Shown piece after piece: positions 32,240 to 44,067 of a stretch of 64,000 bases of DNA. The notes below the pieces were generated by a model that worked only from the letters and a program-made list of their open reading frames with translations, searched no databases and had not been told where the DNA came from. Origin of the DNA: Aplectana chamaeleonis (Eukaryota > Nematoda > Chromadorea > Rhabditida > Cosmocercidae); contig JAPDOI010000214.1 of assembly GCA_029168955.1 (NCBI GenBank), forward strand, positions 1,166,508 through 1,230,507, written 5' to 3'. How positions within the stretch are numbered: the stretch's first letter is position 1; every line of letters begins with the position of its first letter. Both the position numbers and the translations under genes were made by a program.

Positions 32240-34930
32240 TCTTTTTGAAATTTTTGAAGTTTTTTGTTTGACATTTTCATCAGAATCGTACCACTATTTT
32301 ACGTGGGACAGCTCTCTAGATGCCGCCAGACCGCGTCACGCGGAAGCCAACCGATTAAAGGCAGTGTTCACGATAAGAATCCTTAGGGTGTTTCTTGCAA
32401 AAATCGTAAGTATGGGTGACTACTGGAAGAGTTCCGCCGAAAATATTCTCTGAAATGCCGATGAAAGCCGAAAAACTGACGACAGAGGAAGTGATTGGAC
32501 TTACTGGCCGTTTATGGCCCTTGTATACGTACAATGCTAAGTTAGTGTTAAGCACTCATAAATAATGGCTAGGGAGCCAGAACTGATGAGCAGTCAGCAC
32601 GTTCCTTCGATACCTTCGGCTTTTCTCGTGAACACTGTTTTGTGGAAATTAGGTTCGAAGCCATTCAGCAGTGGCGATTATATTTCGTTGGAGTGTGTTG
32701 ATTTTTCTCACTTGGGGTATTCTCGAAGCTTTGCATTGGCATCGATGTTGTTAAACAGTCCTCCAGAAGCGGTGTGAAAATGGAATGAAGAGATACTCTA
32801 TTAGATTCGCCATTGCGCAAAATGCAGCTGAATAAAGATACATCTCGATATTCTCGTTTGGGAAATTCAGTAACGATATAAAAGCTCAGCTCAGTGGATC
32901 GTAAGTATTCATTTCCGGATGGCTTCAATTCTCCTTTCACTTCTGGCAGTAAGTTTTGAAAATCCTTTTCGCCAGAAACGATTGGCTTGGAGGATAGGTA
33001 AGGGGATAAGAAACCCATGAGACTCGACGAAATTTAGGGCATCACTTGTAGGAAACGAGCCAAAAACAGATCTTCACGATTACTTCTAATTTCTGCCAAC
33101 TCCAAGATAAATTCAAATGTTATACAAAACCAAACCTCTCCCGCCGCTTCGCGGCGGGAGCGATTAGCAATAGTGATCCTTCGGGATCAATACGTGACAG
33201 CTACTTTACGCGCAGCGGGTTTCTTGAAAAACTAATGTTTACAACTGTTTCATTCACTACCAGCAGAAATGGCTGGCTGGCGCCGGCCTGCGCCGCTGGT
33301 CGCCTCGCTAAAGGCTCATTCATAGCTGGTCGCTTCGACTTGAAGTCGAAGCAACCAACAATACTGCCGCGATCTGAAATCGCTCCGTGTCGCGACTTAA
33401 AATCGTTTCGTCCAGCGATTTCAAAACGCTCGGGCAGCCGTAATTTCACGTGAAATAGACGGACAATTGCGGACCAAGCCACGGGAATGAACAACAAGCT
33501 TTTTTCGGCATTCCTACTTATTTTTTTACATTGTTGCCTTTGCCTTCTAGATTAAAGAGTTTTGCACAGTTTTCAAACAAAAAAAATGGGTCCAAAAGAG
33601 GAAGGGGTGGAATTTGCTTGGACAGCAACAGAAAACTAAAGGTGAAGTTACTAGTTGCTCGAAGCCGGCATGAAATGTAATTTTCGGGCAGCCTCATCAC
33701 ATTTTCTCATCTCTCTCATCGTAAATTTATGATAGATACTCGTTTTTCCCTTTGACATGCCGTATTTTATGCGAGTGAAGTGTGACTTCTGGAATTTTGC
33801 GCCACATACGCAAAGTTGTAACGAAAGATTGCGGACTAGTCGCTTCGACTAGTCAAATCGCTTCCATCATGGAAGCGACGCGATTAGTCGAAGCGACCTA
33901 ACAAAATCAAGCAGGTCGCTTCGACCAGCTATGAAATACCCTAGTCGCTCGGCGACCACGACTGAAACCGCAAAATGTTCCAAACAGTCGCGGTTCAGTG
34001 CAAGATCTGTTGGCGCGATGGGTTTTGTAACTGTTGGCAGTGCCGCGACCAGTCGAAGCGGCCTGTTATGAATGAGCCTTATGCCAAACGAAACGCCGGC
34101 TCCAGCCGGCTCCTCCCCACTCATTGCCTGAGCAGCATTTGTTTGGTTCAGTCGACTAAATCAGCCAAGCAGTTAGATGGTACAGGGAAAATACACAGGA
34201 TTGCGTGTTGAAGTCCACGGCAAGCAACAGATTCTACCTAAGAACTAGGAATTAGAGAATTTTTTCGGAAAGTCGATAAATAGGTGGCTACTGGAACGCA
34301 CAAAGGAGTCGAGTTCTTATACATTACTTTCATTTTGGTGCCGTCTTTTTTTTCTGCCATGCGGATCTACCAGATTGTGTAGAAGTGGAAGAGAGGCTGA
34401 GTCCTGCCATAAGGCAGGGTATCTTCGAAGAGCTTTCGCACTATATGCCGCAACGTTTGGTCAGTTCCCAAACCTTTTTCGATTCTCAGCAAACACATTG
34501 ACCTCAAAGATCTCATTATGGCTGCGCGAAAACATTCGGGCTTGTTCCCGAGTACGCAAAGTGTTTAAGTCATAGTCTCAATGCATGAGAGCAGTTATAT
34601 GCATATTTTTAGCCAAGGCTGTAACGGACTCCAACGTGTGCCATAAAATTTGAGCAACCGAGAAAGTTTTCGAAAATACAATACCGCCCGCGAAATTTGG
34701 AAAAACGGCGTTTTCGGCGCTTTTTCCGCCGTAAAGTGCCGCTTTCTCATAACTTCTTCCAATGTGGTCCGTTTGGGATGTCAGGGGCATATTTAGAATA
34801 AGCATCCAGAGCTCTTCATTTTGAGCTCACACTTGTTTTACCCGGAAGATTAGGCATATAGGGTTAACACAATCAATTGTACGAAAACTGAAGCTAGACA
34901 TCAAATTGGTGTAAATATTTGACTTCGTAT
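32240..34930. repeat. Inverted right arm of copy 1
   Basis: The sequence is the reverse complement, with differences, of about 19960-23740 without the TTAA MITE and without the 23131-23409 foldback. On the plus strand it carries the KIVSMGDYWKSSAEN and PMKAEKLTTEEVIGLTGR exon remnants (32408-32565), oriented away from the left-arm copies. It ends at 34930 within the GAAGCTAGACATC words. The stretch 33124-33180 differs from the other arms. Confidence 0.75.
33311..34079. mobile_element. 769-bp TA-flanked TIR element in the right arm of copy 1
   Basis: The ends AAGGCTCATTCATA and TATGAATGAGCCT are inverted. The other arm copies have the uninterrupted site CCTCGCTATGCC (complement at about 21130 and 49377; direct at about 62455), giving a TA duplication. 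The interior repeats GTCGCTTCGACT-like words in both directions. No transposase. Confidence 0.8.
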
Positions 34931-34932
34931 CA

Positions 34933-37732
34933 ATGACTGTCGTTGCGGGGCCGTCGAAACGACTGAAAACCATTAATTTTCATTTTCGCCACCTCCATAA
35001 ATTGGTCTATAATACTTGTTTATATTTCGTCCTAGACCTGCAAGGTGATCAAGAACAAAATCAAGACCGTAACGTAGCACCATTGGCACCTCACCAACCT
35101 CCAGGTAAGGACGACGTCGACATGGAAGGCGCTCATGATCAAGCAGGTATTCTCAACAAATCATTGAGAATACGTCGGAATTTAAATTTGCACTTTCCCT
35201 TTATCTTCTTAATAAATATTAAGAAAACCGAGAACCAGCTGACGAAGAAGAAGATGTCGATCACAGCATATTACCTGTAGCACAACAGGGCGGGAACATC
35301 GATATCGCAAGCAGGTTAAAGTGAACTTCAATCATCATACGAATATGTTAGATGACTAACCAAATGTCAATTTTAGAAGAGCATCCAATGGATCTAGGAA
35401 TAGAAGACCTTGATTTAGCTTTGGAATTGGAAATACCGCCCATGCCTATCGATATCGGAAGCCGCGAACCGTCCCCCAATGAGCCAGGTAAAGTTAAGAA
35501 CTACACCCACTTTGAATGAGGATTGAACAGTAATGAAGAGATCAGAGAAAAACTAAAAAGGGATTACAGCAGATCGCGAAATGGGGAATGTGGAGGAGGA
35601 GAGTCCTGCAACACGTGATAGATCTTTAACAAGAAGAACAACATCCACTGCAACACCAGCGGAAGTGCTCACGCACCTCCGTCAACACGCTATTATGGCG
35701 GATTGATCTACGATTTTCATCGATGTCCTAATGCATTTGATTTTGAATGTTTCAACTTGAGACGAGCAGCTCAACCAGTCCAAGTAGGTGGTGTTTGGGA
35801 ATACCAAGCTAAGAAAACTCACCAGGCCAGCCTCACTATTTCAAAGATGATAAATGTTTTCTGGATACATAGGTGTCTACATTAGAATCCTATGTTAGAA
35901 TTGAAAACAGCATATTGACTTGCTGAATTTTGTTGCTAAGTCAACTATGAACTACAAACGTCAAGTTTAGGCTCATTACCAAAATACGAACCTTAACCTG
36001 CTTTTTTGCAAGGGTCCACTACTAATTCCGAGGTCAGATTAGGTGAGAGTGTACAGAAATTCTCCAAAAAGCATCCACATCTTCGGAATAACGAGGATAG
36101 TCCTGCGCTGTTCTATTGAAGCACGCTTAATCTTCATCGAGTGTTTCCAGAAATTTACATGGTTGGAAGTGAGAGACTTTCCAGATATAGGTGGGAAAGG
36201 AGTATTTGCCAAGGTGGCTATTGCAAAAGACCAAGTGATATCAGACTATAGGCAAGTAAGATATAGGTGGTTCACAATGTTTTGACATGCTAATATGATG
36301 GTTTAGGGGTACTATGATGAAGTTCGAAGAGTACAAGGAACTTATTGAAAAATTTTCGCCGCCACATAAACAACTTGTTCACGAATACGCTGTTGATTTC
36401 TCTATGTGTGAGTATAGTGTTGTGCCCCGCCTTTACTTACGAATTAATTCGAGAAATTGTAGATTCTACGGATGAGCGAAGGAAACAACATCGATACAAA
36501 CGTGATAATGTAGCATTAGCTCACAATCCTATCTATAAGGGCACTGTCTGTATTGGTCGACTGTTCAATCACAGAAAACACCCTAATATGCAGTACAGGG
36601 TATACTGTAAGGAACATCAAACCAAAAAAGGAATCCAAACACTAATGTTCATCTACTTTGTCGCTATGAGGGACATTGAAGTGAGTGGTGGAATATAAAA
36701 TCATTATCAAAGCTTACGCAGTTTACAGAAAAAAATTGCATTCGTTTAGCCAGGGGAGCAATTGTTGTGGGACTATGGAAAGAAGTACTTCGAAGAAGAA
36801 GTAGAAGACGATTGTATCTGCGGGAAATGCTGCAGGGATAGAGACTGTATTCTAAGTAAGAGATATAATCTCGTTCACCCTCGGCATCGCAACCAAAAAC
36901 AACCAAACATTGTGCATTGCAGATTCAACGGCAAATCTCCTAATGGAAATTCCAGAGAATCAATTCGAGGAGGTCCCACTCATTCCTCATGAAAGAAGAT
37001 CGTGTTCGCAACACTTTTTGGACTTGCCAATCCAAGCACGGCATGGCATCTCAGCCAAAAATGTTCTATTGTCATTGAACATGAAATCAGAAGTTCCCGG
37101 TATCATTTTCGATCAACCAAATCAAGACCCACTCGTAACATGTCGTCAAAGTCGAGAAATGTTTCTAGGACGACAGGTATTAATTAATTAGAGAATTCAT
37201 TAAGCCTTCAATTCCAAGCGATTTCAGAACAATTTCCCCAAACGAGAGACATTGAATCTTCCCAAAAATTCAAACACTCTCTGCACTCTACTGTTGGCAG
37301 CACAGCATGACGCCTACACACAAGGAAATCCCGTAGTGTTGGTTTTAGCCAACAAACGAACTTCGAGAACACGAAGTAAAGGGAAACCTCATGCAGTTGT
37401 GCTTTTGCTAGGCGGTATCATAGAGCCTCGAAGACTGCAACGGTATGGGAACTGCGTTCTTTACGTGGGAGATGAAGACCTGTGCTACGCAGCTGTAAGA
37501 TTCAATTGGAATAGAAAACAGAAAGATCAGTATCATAATGTGTGTAATGCAACATTCCCAGAGTGAGAAAACCGCAGTCACAAGTTCAGCGATGGGTGTG
37601 GCAGAAGAGTTCGGCGAGCTCGAGCTACTTCATTTTCCTGAGAATAAAGTGGGATTATGGAATTTTCTGCGCATGAAACCAACAAGTTGTCTTGATGATG
37701 TAATTAAAGTAATGAATCGGTATACTAAATAA
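34933..37732 (+). CDS. SET-domain protein (probable lysine methyltransferase)
   Basis: SET proteins transfer methyl groups from S-adenosylmethionine to lysines, often on histones. Supported exons are 35036-35146, 35224-35314, 35377-35487 and 35570 to about 35783 (acidic, low-complexity N-terminus; frames not fully resolved), then 36151-36251, 36307-36407, 36463-36680, 36750-36855, 36923-37176, 37228-37494 and 37562-37732. The SET core shows IGGKGVFAKVAIAK, DYRG, GRLFNHRKHPN (the NH...PN motif), FVAMRDIEPGEQLLWDYGKKY, then CICGKCC like a post-SET zinc site. About 180 residues follow (RRSCSQHF, LLLAAQHDAYTQGN, LCYAASEKTAV) that I do not recognise. ATG 34933 is only a possible start. From 36151 on, all introns are in phase. 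It is single-copy here, between the two large duplicated units. Confidence 0.85.
36252..36306 (+). other. GC-AG intron in the SET gene
   Basis: The exon ends GACTATAG and the intron starts GCAAGTAAG, ending TTTAG before GGGTACT. Only a GC donor keeps the frame and gives DYRGTMM. Use of the GT four bases further on gives a frame that hits TGA at once. GCAAGT is the usual form of GC donors. Confidence 0.75.
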
Positions 37733-39130
37733 CTATGTATGTAAATATATATATATATGTACTTTTATATGCATAAAAATTGCGTATGGTGAATGTAGCT
37801 TTGATTAACTGTCGCCCTATTTCTCGAATTTCCTGCTCATATCAGTATTACATTGAACGCCTTTGAATGTGATGATGCGATAAACAATGGAAATGATTGA
37901 AATTAAAAACGCATGTGCGAAAGTGAAGTTTATTGTTGCTTTCTCTTGAGTATGCACAGTAAAACTGGTTAGAAGAGCTTGTGTTTTTGAAACGGTAATG
38001 AGTAGTTACCATCGTTCAAAAAAGCGTAGTAGCCATTCCAATTGTGCACTTATCTCTCCAAAACATTGAAACGGACCTCATAATCGTGACCGCAGCTTCA
38101 TGTTTTCAAATAAACTCCGACACATAATTCATTATCAGAAATCAAAATTTCCGAACCTTAAACAGAGCAATAAAGATTTATAATTGGATGAACATGCGTC
38201 ACCGACTTTCGATTATTTTTGGCCTAAGGAATAACGAAAAGAGCCCCTAAATTATGGAAATCAGAGAATGAACAATACTTTAAGTGAGTTCGAACCCCGC
38301 AAAGATCTAAAAATAATGACTCTGGCAACAACTTTTACTACCTCATCCTTTTGTTAAATCATCGGTGTACGGAAACCCTAATATTTGTTTCTTATCACTA
38401 AAGTTTCATTGAATCCTTTTCATTTTTTTATCGAAACTTTAAACCAAAAACCAATATACATGACATAATAGCTTATGAATGCCTCGTTCAAATCATCCAA
38501 CTAAAACACGAAAACTATAGTGCTGAAGGTATAAACTAATCTATAATTGAAAAGAAACAAAAATGAACTCTATATATAATTAAACCCAAAATAAGTAGAA
38601 ATGAAAGTAATAATGGTACAAACTAGACGATAATTGGATCATATGTTTGAAACGGCACCATTGCGGACAGTACGCGGCTTTACGACACGCCACAATTGAC
38701 GGCGAGTTACACCGAAGCAATAAGGCACTTAAAGTAAACACAACGAGTTGACACAAATAGGCGATATAAACAGTAATTCAGAGCATATACACGTTTTTAT
38801 ACTTAGACACTGACAATCTCTGACCGAAACATCCAATCTCTTTCTCAGAACACCGTTAGAAAGCGATAATGAGCATTGTATTCCTTATTAATTCTTAGTG
38901 CACTACCAAATCCCAACCAAATCCTTGTCTTAACACTTCCATCGTACTCTACGCCTAAAATAACCCTTTATACAACCTCAAAACCATTTATAAAGCCTGA
39001 TAAATTAAACTGTCTCAACAAACTTTAAAAAGAACTATCATATCGAAAAGATTTTTATCCGAAATTCTTTCTAAATACACAAAAAACTCTATTTTCGCAC
39101 AGCACACTTGTCAAACTTCTTGAAGCTCAG
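37733..39130. other. AT-rich stretch without a recognised gene
   Basis: After the SET stop there is a TATATATATG run near 37747-37762 and AT-rich sequence with no frame above about 60 codons and no recognisable repeat ends. This may be the 3' UTR and the intergenic space. Confidence 0.5.
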
Positions 39131-39577
39131 AGGCAGTGTTCACGATAAATTTCACTTCCGATATCTCCACGGTTTACGGAAGGTGTGGTGCCCTATATAG
39201 CAAGGCATGCTTAAAATGGACACGAAAGACGCGTTTTTGAGCGAAAATAGGCTCTCCCTTGTTTACGTTGATTTTTGAGCGTGGAGGATTTGACCGCTAG
39301 AAGGATGATACCTATCAGTGCGATGAAGCGATCAGCTCACTTATCAGCACTTCTTTGACTTGATCATTCCTGTAATCTGAGTTTTCATTTGTTCCTTTCG
39401 AGGGGGCGGACCTGGGGCACCAGGCGTGTCTGGGGCACCAAAACGCTTGTTTGCAGCCGTTATTTTGCAGCTCCTGGCTCGTTTTCTACCGTTCTTTCGA
39501 CACTGAAGTCTAGGATCCTTCTCGCCTATCATTTCACTGTGGAAAGTCAACGAGGATTATCATCGTGAACGCTGTCT
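39131..39577. mobile_element. TTAA-family MITE
   Basis: The left end is AGGCAGTGTTCACGATAAAT and the right end ATCGTGAACGCTGTCT, followed by TTAA (39578-39581). The left TTAA has decayed. The 68-codon minus-strand frame inside is not a gene. Confidence 0.75.
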
Positions 39578-39869
39578 TTAAGTTTTGAAAATCTTCTCAT
39601 TTCATAACGTCTGTAGGAGATTATATCCAAATTTCTGTGGAAAAAAACTGGTATTCTGTCCGGTCCACCGTACAAAGATCTAACCCATCAGGTTGTATCT
39701 TTGTCCGGTGGAACGGACCTAAACCAGGAACCCATCTCAAGAATATGAAACCATTTCAAATCATTTTCACTTCGACTTTTAACTCATATAAGATCTTTTC
39801 TTTCATTTCCATGCCTAGTTTAGCCACAATACTATACTGTGCGAGGTGTTGTAGGTATTGTAACTGAAA

Positions 39870-40540
39870 TTGATATTACATGTAGGTTACACTCATGTTA
39901 CATGCAACTTACATTTGTGTATCATCATGGGTGGCCATCACGCGGAGCAGGCGACACGCGACGCAGAGAAGCGTCCTAGACTACACGCTATGCGGAAAAC
40001 GCTTTGCGGGGCCTCCCCTCTTAGTGTAGGGTCAAGTATCTCTACTAGGGTTATTGAACCGACAGCAACGCCTGTCCTAAGTCATATTGGGGTGCACTGC
40101 ACGCGGCATCTTGTTGACATGTTGCATGTAATTAAAAGGATAAGAGATAAGTCGCAAGTGACTTACATAGGCTTAGATATTTTACAAAATACTTGGTTCC
40201 GGCCTTTTATGCTACAAGTAGCTTGTTTCCATTTTTTCTGAGCTGTGCTTTTGACCGTTGGTGGCGGGAGTACAAGTGCATCAAACTTGGGTTATTGAAC
40301 CGACAGCAGTGCTTGTCAGAAGCCTGAACCCGAGAGTGCGTCGTATACGCCCCTTGAAAATGCTTTTTGGTCGATTTAAGTTACTTGCGACTTATCTTGT
40401 GCCTTTTAAGTTGCATGTAACATATCGAAGGCGCATTGCACGCGGTATCCCGTCGATATGTAGCATGTAAGTTTAATGACCTGATATAAGTCACAATTAC
40501 CTTTACATCGGCTTAGGTATATTACAAGTAACTTGTTTTT
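39870..40540. repeat. Diverged direct repeat of about 300 bp
   Basis: Two blocks share TTATTGAACCGACAGCA (at about 40050 and 40293), GCACGCGGTATC/GCACGCGGCATC, GACATGTTGCATGTAA-like words and an ACTTACAT...GGCTTAG end, in the same order. Open frames over them are not supported as genes. Confidence 0.5.
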
Positions 40541-40717
40541 TCTTAGTATAGGCCTACCATCTATTAGGGAACTTGTGGCTGCCCATTGTTCGGCTGCACG
40601 CCAAGCTCTCCACTGACCGCGAAGCGTCTGCCATGAGTGCTACATAGTGTCTGAATAACACGAGAAAGGGTAGGACCATAATATAAGTAAGGGTCCCAGA
40701 GAAAGTTTGTCGCTCAC

Positions 40718-40868
40718 TTCTCTTCAGGGCGCTCTCAATCTGATCCTTTGTCACACCGCCAGCTAATCTTTCAAGATCAGCTAAAGCAGCCGCCAAAGAG
40801 AAAGGTGCCATCACCATGGTCTCTTCCAGAGGTGCCAACTTCAGTAGATCAACTGCGAAATCTGCCAT
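40718..40868 (-). CDS. Serpin first coding exon, isolated on the minus strand
   Basis: The exon encodes MADFAVDLLK, then a MAPFSLAAALADLERLAGG stretch and VTKDQIESALKR, which is the helix A to helix D start of serpins (SPFSI..AL....GA.G.T..QI). There is no signal peptide, so the protein would be intracellular. It ends with one base over, before a GTGAGC donor. The next serpin exon would need to start with two bases of a codon, and exon 1028-1120 does so. A TTGCTTTTAG acceptor lies 7 nt before the ATG. I found no further serpin exon downstream on this strand. It is either a relocated or mis-assembled 5' exon of the serpin of region 1 or the remains of a paralogue. Confidence 0.82.
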
Positions 40869-40885
40869 GATTCACCTAAAAGCAA
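40869..40885 (-). promoter_or_regulatory. Probable trans-splice (SL) acceptor before the serpin ATG
   Basis: The minus strand reads GCTTTTAG, with the AG ending seven bases before the ATG at 40868. Such a short leader after a 3' splice site is typical of nematode spliced-leader addition. An ordinary acceptor with a non-coding first exon is the alternative. Confidence 0.5.
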
Positions 40886-40893
40886 GAGTTTAA

Positions 40894-41377
40894 AAGCAGT
40901 GTTCACTATGATTCTCGTTTCTAAGTTTTCCACTCAAAACAATGCGTTGGCAAGCAAGTGTTACCAAAGTCACGAATAAACGGCGAAAAACGCACTAATT
41001 CGTCTTATTTCAGTGACATTATTCTATGGCCTGGACTAGTTGTCTGGTTGAATGAACATGTTCACGGTGGTTGTCACCGGTAAAAAATGGGACTATTCGA
41101 AAATGGAAGAATATTTTGGGCAAAACAGTATTAGTTAGGGCCCGAAGGAAAGAACGGAGCAACACAGAATGGAGAGTTGCAAAAGACGGGTCCACAAAAG
41201 ATTTCATTGTCACAACGAACAGTTCCATTGATACTTAAGAGGCGGGCTGATACTTGAGGATTTCGGGCCCTTCTGGTGCGTTTTTCTCGGTTTCTTCGTC
41301 ATTTCAGTTCTACTCGGGGGCCAAACAATCGATTTAGCGATTAATCTCAAAATCGAAGATTATCGTGAACACTGCGT
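40894..41377. mobile_element. TTAA-flanked MITE upstream of the serpin first exon
   Basis: The ends AAGCAGTGTTCACTATGATT and ATCGTGAACACTGCG are inverted and flanked by TTAA on both sides (40890-40893, 41378-41381). The 484-bp length agrees with the 487-bp members. It lies 26 bp upstream of the ATG on the minus strand and so may contribute the promoter sequence. Confidence 0.78.
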
Positions 41378-41649
41378 TTAAGAAGGCGCACTCAATAAAG
41401 AAACGCAGGCAAAAAGAAAGAAATCTTGTTAGTGGGTAAAGCATTATTGTATGTAGGTTGTTTGGTAATACCTACCCTCTGGTTCCAAGCCAAATTTGGT
41501 TTCACCCTCGCGCGCTTGTGCGGAGCGAGGGTAGAGGCTGCGAGAAAGTGTAGGGAGAAATAGACGCAGCGTACGCGCGCAGACGCACGCGATGGACGGA
41601 AATATATTTCACTAGGAAATAGAGGATACAAGGAAACTACTAATAATCA

Positions 41650-43110
41650 GCCTGGCCATTCCGGATAAAATGTACTTGTCTAGAACTGCTTTTGACGTAG
41701 AATCCGACTACGCTCTTCACAGCTGCCTGAAGCGACTCTGAGAAAAGTTGGTGTTTTTCCCCTATTGTACCTTCCAAAACGGGCATTAGTCTCTGGAAAA
41801 TCTGGAAACGGACCTCGAGCGCCCAAGGCAACCTCCCTGGTCAACGCTTGAGTGCCAGCACATTTCCGAACTTTGTACACAATGACCAGCATTTCGGATT
41901 TTCGCTCGAGTACCAATATATGTACCAATTAGGCCTTCAAAAAAATATTCCAGATTTTGCTCAAAGTCTTCCCATGTGGGTTATTTGGGAAGCGAATCAC
42001 GAATCTGGAGCTTATTTGTCGATTTGTCAAAGGTTTCGGCTTGATTCCTTAAAGGCAGTGTTCACGATAAGAATCGTTTTTCTGCCCTCTTGAAGACGGT
42101 TCCATGCTGATTACAACGATGTTTTTGGAATCGTACAAGATCTTCTGGGAACGGAGTTATGGTCCCTCGAAAATTGAGCTAGGGAAGGACGGTGGACGAG
42201 TTGTCCGAGGTTTGTAACTTCCGTCATTTGCAGCCGATGTATGCGAGCTGACCTAAGTTAAGAGAGAAGTTGAGAATGAAGGGAAGAACGGGGCTATTGG
42301 TCAAAAACCATCGCTCATTTCACGATCTCGAACTTTCATTTGTTCACGTCGGTGGGCGTGGAAAGTGCATCTGGGGTGTGACGAGCTGACGGGTGTCCAA
42401 CTTTGGGGCCGCAGGGGACCGTTCCGAGCTCGTTTTTCTTAGTGTTTTCAACGTTAGGGTTGCGCTAGGCCCCGCAACTGCCGATCCACACCAAAAACCA
42501 GACATGGTTTTTATCGTGGACACTGCCTTCAAAGATTCGCAGGAGGGGGTGGGGGTATTTCGAGGGCGAAACGCGACTTTCGAGGTTTTCGGATTTCTTC
42601 GGTACATGTGGCTCAAATTGTTTCTCTGGGGTTTTCGGAGTGCTTGACACAAACATGAGATTCGTTTGTCGATGTATCACAGATTACGGTGGGTATACGG
42701 TAGCTTGATCGAAGTCTCAGATTTCATTCAAAATTTGTATGCGGGGGTTATTCGGGGTGCTGAACACGAATATGATGCTCATATATCGTTTTCCGAAATA
42801 TTTATGTAGTTTTCGCCTCCTAATTTTAAGTAGTATGGCACATACCGTAGCCTACAGCAAATCTGAAAATTCCGACAAGCAGACCAGAAATTCGTGTTTA
42901 GCTCCCTAGATTATCCCTACATACAAGTTTTGAGCAGAATACGGAATTTTTTTTTTGAAACACCCTAAAATTTTCAAGAGGCTTTGAAAAACGCGGTTAA
43001 CTTTTTTCAGAGCGATTTCAAGCAGCTGCGAAGAGCATACTCGGATTCTACGTTCAAAGCCGTTATAGCAAAGTACATTTCTTCAGGAATGGCCAGGCTG
43101 AGTAAAAGTG
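41650..43110. mobile_element. TIR element of the GTTATTTGGGGTGCT family with a nested TTAA MITE
   Basis: The ends CAGCCTGGCCATTCCGG and GGAATGGCCAGGCTG are inverted. The next inward words (AAAATGTACTTG and AAGTACATTT, CACAGCTGCCTGAAG and CAAGCAGCTGCG) also pair. A TTAA MITE is nested at 42053-42528. The other frames are shadows. Confidence 0.7.
42053..42528. mobile_element. TTAA-family MITE nested in a TIR element
   Basis: The left flank is TTAA (42049-42052) with AGGCAGTGTTCACGATAAGA. The right end ATCGTGGACACTGCCT is followed by TCAA, a one-base change from TTAA. The interior is the same as in 22035-22521, with small indels. Confidence 0.8.
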
Positions 43111-43268
43111 GTTTCCTTGTTAGAGGGTCTTCTTCTGAACACGGTTGCGACATTCATTTATACAATTTCGGAAGGTTACTACAGCTAAATGGCAGTTATC
43201 AAATGCAACCTAACGTTTCAAGCTTACGAAACATTGAAGTCAAATAACCGGAGTTAGGTAAACTACTA

Positions 43269-43811
43269 GATTGATGCAAAAGTATCCGGACTTTTCACGA
43301 CATTGAATAAAAAAGATTTAATCCAGAAACAAACAACCCAACGAAATAATCTTCATCACATTCAGGGATCCTTCGCCATCGATTGCGCAAATAATGAATT
43401 CCCGACGCGTAGAACCTGGCTGTTTCGAGTCCATGTATTCTTCTAAGGCCATTTTGACTTCGTCATCGTTAGTGAACTGTTTTCCATCCAGGAAGTGCTG
43501 CATCGAGCGGAACAGATGGTAGTCGGAAGGGAAAAGATCTGGGCTATGTATATGAAGGGTGAGGAAGAACCTCCCAGCCGAGGCAATTTCTGTCGGGTTA
43601 TCCGAGATGCGTGTGGCCGAGCATTCTCGTGAAGAAGGCGAACAGAAACTGCTGGACCTGAGCTGGGATGTTCTTCCTCACCCTCCATATAGCCCAGATC
43701 CAGCCCTTTGAATGTGATGGAAATTATTTTGTAGGGGGAGCCTTGTTCATTTTTTGAAATAACTGTTTTTTATTCAAAGTCGTGAAAAGTCCGGAAACTT
43801 TTGTATCAACC
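43269..43811 (-). pseudogene. Deleted mariner element with transposase remnant
   Basis: The ends GATTGATGCAAAAGTATCCG and the complement CGGAAACTTTTGTATCAACC are inverted, flanked by TA. The minus strand carries pieces of a mariner transposase: LLHENARPHASRITRQKL, a DLFPSDYHLFRSMQHFLDGK stretch, and DDEVKMALEEYMDSKQP in a different frame. The N-terminal DNA-binding half is missing and there is at least one frameshift. Intact mariners are about 1.3 kb; this one is 543 bp. Confidence 0.85.
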
Positions 43812-44067
43812 TATTATCAAGGAGAAACTAAAAAAATATAGAAGTTTAGCACGATAGAAATTTCAAAAGAGACTGTTAGGCGGGAAGTTCACCGCGCTTC
43901 GTGAGCTTGCGTCCTTACACAATGGAGACGGCATGTCTTTCGGGTCACTTATGGCTCGACGCTTCGCACATAGAACGCGAAGCGGCTCCCTGCCCTACTT
44001 ATTAACGTTCACGCATGCCACCTCCGATGTCTCTTTACCTCTAACCGCACACGGTCGCGTAGGAACT

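Larger units (their letters stand above)
16838..34930. repeat. Segmental copy 1 (left arm, spacer, inverted right arm)
   Basis: From GGAATTAACGCTTGGTCGAC at 16842 the sequence matches the unit that starts at 45085, at high identity, through about 23738 and again from 28514 to about 31015. The stretch 23739-28513 is absent from copy 2. Positions 32240-34930 are an inverted, diverged copy of about 19960-23740, so the unit is a giant inverted repeat. The right arm stops at 34930, a few bases before the SET gene. Confidence 0.85.

Noticed and set aside
41019..41228. 69-codon minus-strand frame
   Set aside because: It lies wholly inside a TTAA MITE, and no related frame is kept in other copies.
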